A program made the position numbers and the translations under genes. From the NCBI RefSeq assembly GCF_001638985.1, contig NW_017265153.1, positions 741,776 to 805,775 of the forward strand: a stretch of 64,000 nt of DNA. Direction: 5' to 3'. Positions 59,065-64,000 of the stretch are shown in pieces. Source of the DNA: Phycomyces blakesleeanus NRRL 1555(-) (lineage: Eukaryota > Mucoromycota > Mucoromycetes > Mucorales > Phycomycetaceae). Below the pieces are notes generated by a model. It did not search any database. It saw only the letters and a program-made list of their open reading frames with translations, and was not told the DNA's origin. How positions within the stretch are numbered: position 1 is the first letter of the stretch; each line of letters begins with the position of its first letter.

Positions 59065-60529
59065 TTAGTCTGTAGGACAAGAGAATCCATTGACAGGCTG
59101 GATAGTATCTGTTTTTGTCCATGCAATTCCAACAATGGAGTATGTGATGTGGAATACGACTTGGAGGGTCTCTTGTTGTTCGGCAGGCACAGGATTCCTT
59201 ACTTGGACTCCACATGCATTGTAAAGATCTTGGAAAGTGCGATTTCCGGCCATGTTGGTTGAATAGAATATGTTGAGAGGTATGGATATCGGCTGCTTTT
59301 TACGCCCAGAAAGAATCAGTGGCCCTGACCCTCCCTGTCCAAACTGCTCGAGCGTATTGACATCCGTCAGAGTGACGGCAATGTTTGTGAACCGGGTGTG
59401 GATCCAATTGGCAGAGTTGTCGGCGGTCATGTTGAGGCGCCAGGATGTTTTCATCGACAGAGTGCTGTTGGTGGTCCAGTCTGTTTTGTTGGTCACGTCT
59501 GCACCTATCAATGCGACGGTTGGGAATCTGGGCCACACAAAATACCATGTGACTCCAACAGCAATAAGAAACACCACAAGACCTGCAAGTGTGCGCCGTT
59601 TTTTCCAGAATTTGCGTCGTTTGCGGCTCAACAATAGATTCTCGAGTGTAGAGCTTGTGGGGTGCAGATGGTTAAGTTTCTGTAGTGGGTCTTGGCCGTC
59701 TTTTTCGTTTTCTTTATCTTGTTGTTGTTGTTGGTTAAGAGCAGCCTGCTGGGCTCTGATGTCAAGGATGCAGAGGTCGTCTTGCAGCATAGACACAACA
59801 CCGCCTTCTTTGTCAGGTATAGGGAAACATGGGGGGTTGTCTTCGATGTAGATGGGCGCCGGTTGCTGGCATGGGTCACGGTTGTGGCGAGAATAAGGAA
59901 GATAAGAGTTTGCTCTTTGGGTGGGTAAGAGCCGTTTTTTTTCTTTGAGACCTCGACTTGGACAATAGGGGTCAATATCAGTGCTGATTGTATTGATGTT
60001 TATGTTTATGCGTGTGTTTGCATTCGTACTTTTGTTTGGACCTTTATTGATGTTTTTGGTGATGGTATTGGTGTTGTTGGTATCATAGTCAGAGTAGTTT
60101 GGTCGTAGTGCAACATTTGCAGCGTTTGTTGCCAATCCGCTCGTGCTACTGTCTGAACCTTGTCTTGAATGAGCTCCATCTAAAGGATCCCGGTCCGAAG
60201 GAGTAGAATGAACTGTTTAACAATTTCATTTTAAGTTTTTTTTTTATTAAATATATTATTTTATTTTAGTAAGCCCATTACGTATTATAAAATATAGATA
60301 TATAAATATGATGATAGAATTACATTTATCTATTTATTAAAAGGTAAATAAACTAAAGGATAATATGGTATGATATAATATAATATAATATAATAAAAAT
60401 AAAGCGCCTTACGCTTTCGGTACCTGGGACTGCCTTTCGCTTTCTATAGGGGTCATGTTCACTGTCTGGATAAGTTGAGTTTTGATGTCTATGGCTTGGG
60501 GACTCAAATTCATAAATTTGCCTATTCAT
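59065..60529 (-). CDS. single-pass membrane protein with LEA2-like C-terminal domain, 417 aa
   Basis: Exons 60529-60424 and 60212-59065. The donor is CCCAG/GTACC; the alternative GTAAGG donor 11 nt further would cause a stop. About 240 residues of low-complexity cytosolic N-terminus (Asn/Thr runs, poly-Gln) end in a basic stretch SRKRRKFWKKRRT. One membrane helix follows (about 243-262, LAGLVVFLIAVGVTWYFVW) and then a 155-residue lumenal or extracellular domain. That domain, with PTVALIGADVTN, TRFTNIAVTLTDVN, SGRKKQPISIPLNIFYS and LQVVFHITYSIVGIAW, resembles LEA2/NDR1-type beta-sandwich domains of plant and fungal membrane proteins. Several N-glycosylation sequons (NKT, NST, NMT, NRT) agree with a type II topology. 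Role unknown. Confidence 0.78.
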
Positions 60530-62572
60530 GATGATTATGGATAAATGATGACGATAATATTATAGAAAAAAAAAAGAAAAAAAAGAGGTATTTTTTTTTT
60601 ATAAATATTTCCTTTTTTTTTTCCTTTTCTTTATTTAATTATTTATTTATTTAATTAATTAATATATATAAATATAAATAAATTATTTTAAATTAATAAT
60701 AATAATAATATAAATAAATAGAAATTAGAAATTAGAAATTAGAAATAATAATAATAATAATAAAATGTATGTATGAAAGAAAGAAAGGAGAACAAAAATA
60801 AAATAATAAATAAAAAAATAAAAATTAAATAGGAAAAGAAAGAAAGAAAGAAAGAAGGAAAAGAAAATAGGCGGAAAATAGGAAAGAAGGATTTCAACTA
60901 TAAAGATAGAAATAAGAAAGGAGAAAGGAGAATTATTTTTTTTTGGGGGGGGGGAGGGGGGGGAGTGTAGGAGGAGTAACAAGTAAGAATTGAAGAAAAA
61001 AGAAAGCAAAGTGAGATTAAGCGTAAGAGGGAGATTGTGAAGACTAGTGCTTGATACTTGATACTTGATACTTGATATTGTTGTTGTTTATTATTATTTT
61101 GGGGGAGCTTAGAAGAAAAGGAGAATTGAAGGAGATAGAAGGTATGGAAGGGTGTAGAGGTTTTATTGTGATTGATATAAAATATATATATATAAACCTA
61201 TTTTCGGTAGGAGAGGCGGTTCTGTTTCCTTTGCCATCAAAAGGCCGCACAGACACCCTCTCAAAAAATACAAACACCACCACCACATTCACATTCACAT
61301 TCACACTCACCTAATCTAATCTAATCTAACTTAAGCTACTTGCTTACTACACATAAAGAAATAGGCATAAAAGATGATGGTGGAAGAGGTGGAGATATTA
61401 CATACAAAAGGATATAATTGTAACAGCCTGTAGACCCCAATAAAAATAAACTATACAAGGAAAATAAAGCACAAGTACATAATCACACAAGCAGCACAGG
61501 CACAGGTACAGGCACAGGTACAGGCACAGATACAGGCACAGGTACAGGCAACACAAACACAGCTGTACAGATAATACACAAACATGCACACGCACACACG
61601 CACACATAGCTGTACATTGCTGTACATTGCTGTGAATATAATACACAAATATGCACTCGCTCAAATAAGAGATATTTATATACACATAAGAAATAAATAA
61701 ATAAATTCCTGTCGAAAAACGCAGAAAATGATAATTTTTGGCAGAAATGAATACCTTCTTTTTATTATATAAAACATAGCAGAAGAGAATTCACACCCAA
61801 TACTATCAAAACAAGCAAACACCTATAGATACATATATAGATTATAGATGGAGATGTAGATATAATTTTGAACCAATTGAACCAATTGAAACAATTGAAA
61901 CAAATAAAGTTACCCATGCTTTATCTTTCCTTTCTTCCTTCTTTTTACAATCTCACCTTTTCTTGTTTGTTCTACTCCAAAATTAAATAATCATTATATA
62001 CCAATATTTACATAACATTTCCCTCTCTCTTGATTCTTTTGGTCTATTGTATTTGGGTCAGTAACTAAGCTATGCTATAATCATATGTATATCATATATT
62101 ACACTGTTTACTTTATTCCATTAATTTCTCGCACCTTGCTTTACCTGACCACCCTCTCTCCCCCATTTAATATCACACCTATATACTATAATATAAAATT
62201 AATTAAATAAAGGGAATAAAGTTCATTTTTAAAAAAAGTCAAGTAATCAAATATTCTACGTGTGTGCGTTCGGTTGTTGGTTTTTATTACCTTTTATTAA
62301 TAATATTATTTTGACTATAGACAACTTCTTGCATGAATTTAAGCAGACCTGCAAAAAAAAAAGTTGACCTTACAATATTTTGTAACACCAAAGGGTTAAA
62401 ATAAAATTAAAGCCAAAAAAAAAAAAAAAAAAAAACGAGGTCTATGAATGAACCTGTTTCTTTAATCCCCGCCAATTCTCCCACTCTATCTGTCTACCTG
62501 TCTTTACTTTCTTTCTTTCCCTCTTCTTCTTCTTTAATAATCAAGTAAATAAAACCCAAAATAAAACCCACA
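60530..62572. other. intergenic, rich in simple repeats
   Basis: Poly-A/T, AAT and GAAA runs, (CTAAT)n near 61312-61327, a CACATT repeat near 61283-61305 and the hexanucleotide block at 61494-61556. No exon or RNA gene supported. Confidence 0.6.
61494..61556. repeat. hexanucleotide microsatellite (CAGGTA/CAGGCA)
   Basis: About nine 6-bp units alternating CAGGCA and CAGGTA. Open frames on the minus strand here (Cys/Ala- or Leu/Cys-rich) are by-products. Confidence 0.9.
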
Positions 62573-63538
62573 ATGTCAGAAGCATCTATCAGTCAGTCAA
62601 ATTTACTACTCTTCTTTGCTTTATTTATTTTTTCTTTAAAGCAAATAATTAATCAATTTTACATACGTATTTATTTATAATTCGTTGTATAAAAAATACA
62701 CAACTTCTCCTACCACAGACAACCTTTTGCTCTCTCTATGCAGAAACGACCAAGAAGAAGAACTCGAACAACTTTTAGAAGAAAACGAAGATTGTGATGT
62801 CAACCACGCAGATGGTGCCGGAAATACTGCTGCTCATTACGCGTAAGTTGTATTAACAATAGCTTTATTTTTATTTACAATGAAATGATATCATTATTAT
62901 TATATATATATATATATATACATAGTCTCTGAGAAATTTCTAATGAGATGCTAATCACCCTTCTTTCTTATTTGGTTTATGTAGAGCAAAAGCAGGAGCT
63001 ATTGGATGCTTAGAAATATTAGTAAATCATGATGACATCAATCTCGACATCCAAAATCGCCTGGAGGGAGATACTCCTCTTCACAAGGCTGTTCTTTATC
63101 AGGTCCAAGACCACGAGATGGCAGTGGCCATGGTGGAGATTCTACTGATGGGAGGTGCTGACCCAAGGTAAACTAAATAAACCTATATATTTATTTTATT
63201 TTATTTTATATATATATTATATATATTTTATTAATATTTATAATGATGATGTAGATTGATGAACCGTAATAAGCTCACACCTGCAATGTTGGTCAATCAA
63301 AAATACAAAGATATCAAGGATATGCTGGAAGAGGCTACTGTATCCTATGGCATGGTAAATACCAAATATACCAAATATACCAAAAAAAAAACAATACATA
63401 TAATTGGATTTTATTATTTACTCTTTTTTTTTCATTTTATCATTTTGCTTTAAATATTAGGATGATTCTGATATTGCACAGGAGGATGACAGTGGTAGCG
63501 AAATCCCGGAAGGTGAAGAGGTTTCGGATAGCGATTAG
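62573..63538 (+). CDS. small ankyrin-repeat protein, 160 aa, five exons
   Basis: Exons 62573-62595, 62744-62842, 62985-63167, 63255-63354, 63461-63538; phases 2, 2, 2, 0. Reads MSEASISQNDQEEELEQLLE, then ankyrin repeats: DVNHADGAGNTAAHYAAKAGAIGCLEILVN; LDIQNRLEGDTPLHKAVLYQ with VAMVEILLMGGADPR; and MNRNKLTPAMLVNQKYKDI. It ends with a very acidic tail (DDSDIAQEDDSGSEIPEGEE). Likely a protein-protein interaction module in cytosol or nucleus; similar in layout to short fungal ankyrin proteins, partner unknown. The first exon has only 23 nt and its donor (CA/GTCAAA) is non-consensus, so the start is the least certain part. The other junctions are canonical. Confidence 0.82.
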
Positions 63539-64000
63539 TCCGCTATAAACATAAGCACATAAGCACACATACACATACACATACACATACACATAAATGT
63601 ACACCTACGTATATAAGAGAAGAGTATATATATATATATATATGAATATGGTGTGTGTATGCGTCTAAATGTATGTATAAAGTGGGTGTGTCTATGTGTG
63701 TGTGTATAGATTTATATGTAAATGTAGGTGTATATGTGAATACACACAATACACACATATACTTTGCATTACATTACATTACATTACATAGCATATCATT
63801 ACATTGCATTACAGATATATATCTATATATCTATACTTGCATATTTGTGTGAATATTCTATTTGTACATCAGAATAAGCTAAAAATTAAACTAAATTGAC
63901 ATCTTCATTTTGCTTTAACACCAAGAGAAAATTATCAATTGTAATGATCATTTAAAGATAAAAACAGAGGAGAGCTGGTATAGAATTGGACTATGGTAGG
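63539..64000. other. 3' region with microsatellites
   Basis: ACATAC/GTGTGT-rich and (CATTA)n runs (about 63766-63810) after the ankyrin gene. No further gene before the window edge. Confidence 0.6.

Noticed and set aside
59270..59851. 193-codon plus-strand frame
   Set aside because: Antisense shadow of the LEA2-like gene, whose minus-strand reading has a membrane helix and glycosylation sites.

Overview
This window is AT-rich DNA from a filamentous fungus. Early-diverging Mucoromycota (Mucorales or relatives) fits best. Genes carry several short introns (about 60-160 nt) with GTAAG/GTATG donors and YAG acceptors. The protein set includes an ALR1-type CorA transporter, an UNC-93-like MFS protein, a PAP1/YAP1-type bZIP factor and an alpha-arrestin. 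A resolvase-like 'YARRS' protein of a kind I associate with Mucorales is also present. Species cannot be fixed from sequence alone. All gene models were spliced by eye; no RNA evidence was available.

Layout. 0.4-2.2 kb: CorA Mg2+ transporter (+), 5' end unresolved. 3.6-5.7 kb: unrecognised 539-aa coiled-coil protein (+). 6-8.4 kb: two decayed Tc1/mariner transposases in opposite orientation, with one stray monomer of a distant tandem array between them. 8.5-21.1 kb: four to five head-to-tail copies of a 2.8-3.2 kb unit. Each unit nests three smaller repeats (74-bp, 15-bp and a 30-bp hairpin repeat). One copy is broken by the 3' end of a non-LTR retrotransposon and a 100-N assembly gap. 21.1-25.5 kb: gene-poor, with a tRNA-like relic and a small inverted-repeat element. 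25.5-26.1 kb: an old diverged relative of the 3-kb unit. 26.9-36.2 kb: a ~9.3-kb array of ~105-bp monomers. On the minus strand each monomer resembles a micro-exon plus a short intron (GTATAY donor, TACTYAC branch-like site, CAG acceptor).

From 38.5 kb on the window is mainly genic: a MITE whose partner lies at 3.0 kb; a five-exon resolvase-like gene next to the C-terminal relic of a Fanzor/TnpB-type nuclease (39.2-41.5 kb); a histidine phosphatase; an UNC-93-like membrane protein; a PAP1/YAP1-type bZIP factor; a candidate box C/D snoRNA; an alpha-arrestin; a DUF726-like alpha/beta hydrolase; a single-pass LEA2-like membrane protein; and a small ankyrin protein.

The host genes do not form an operon-like pathway. 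The left half is a repeat and transposon reservoir and the right half ordinary fungal euchromatin. The observations most worth testing are the splice-motif array, the nested 3-kb tandem units with their old relative, and the resolvase-like/Fanzor pair.
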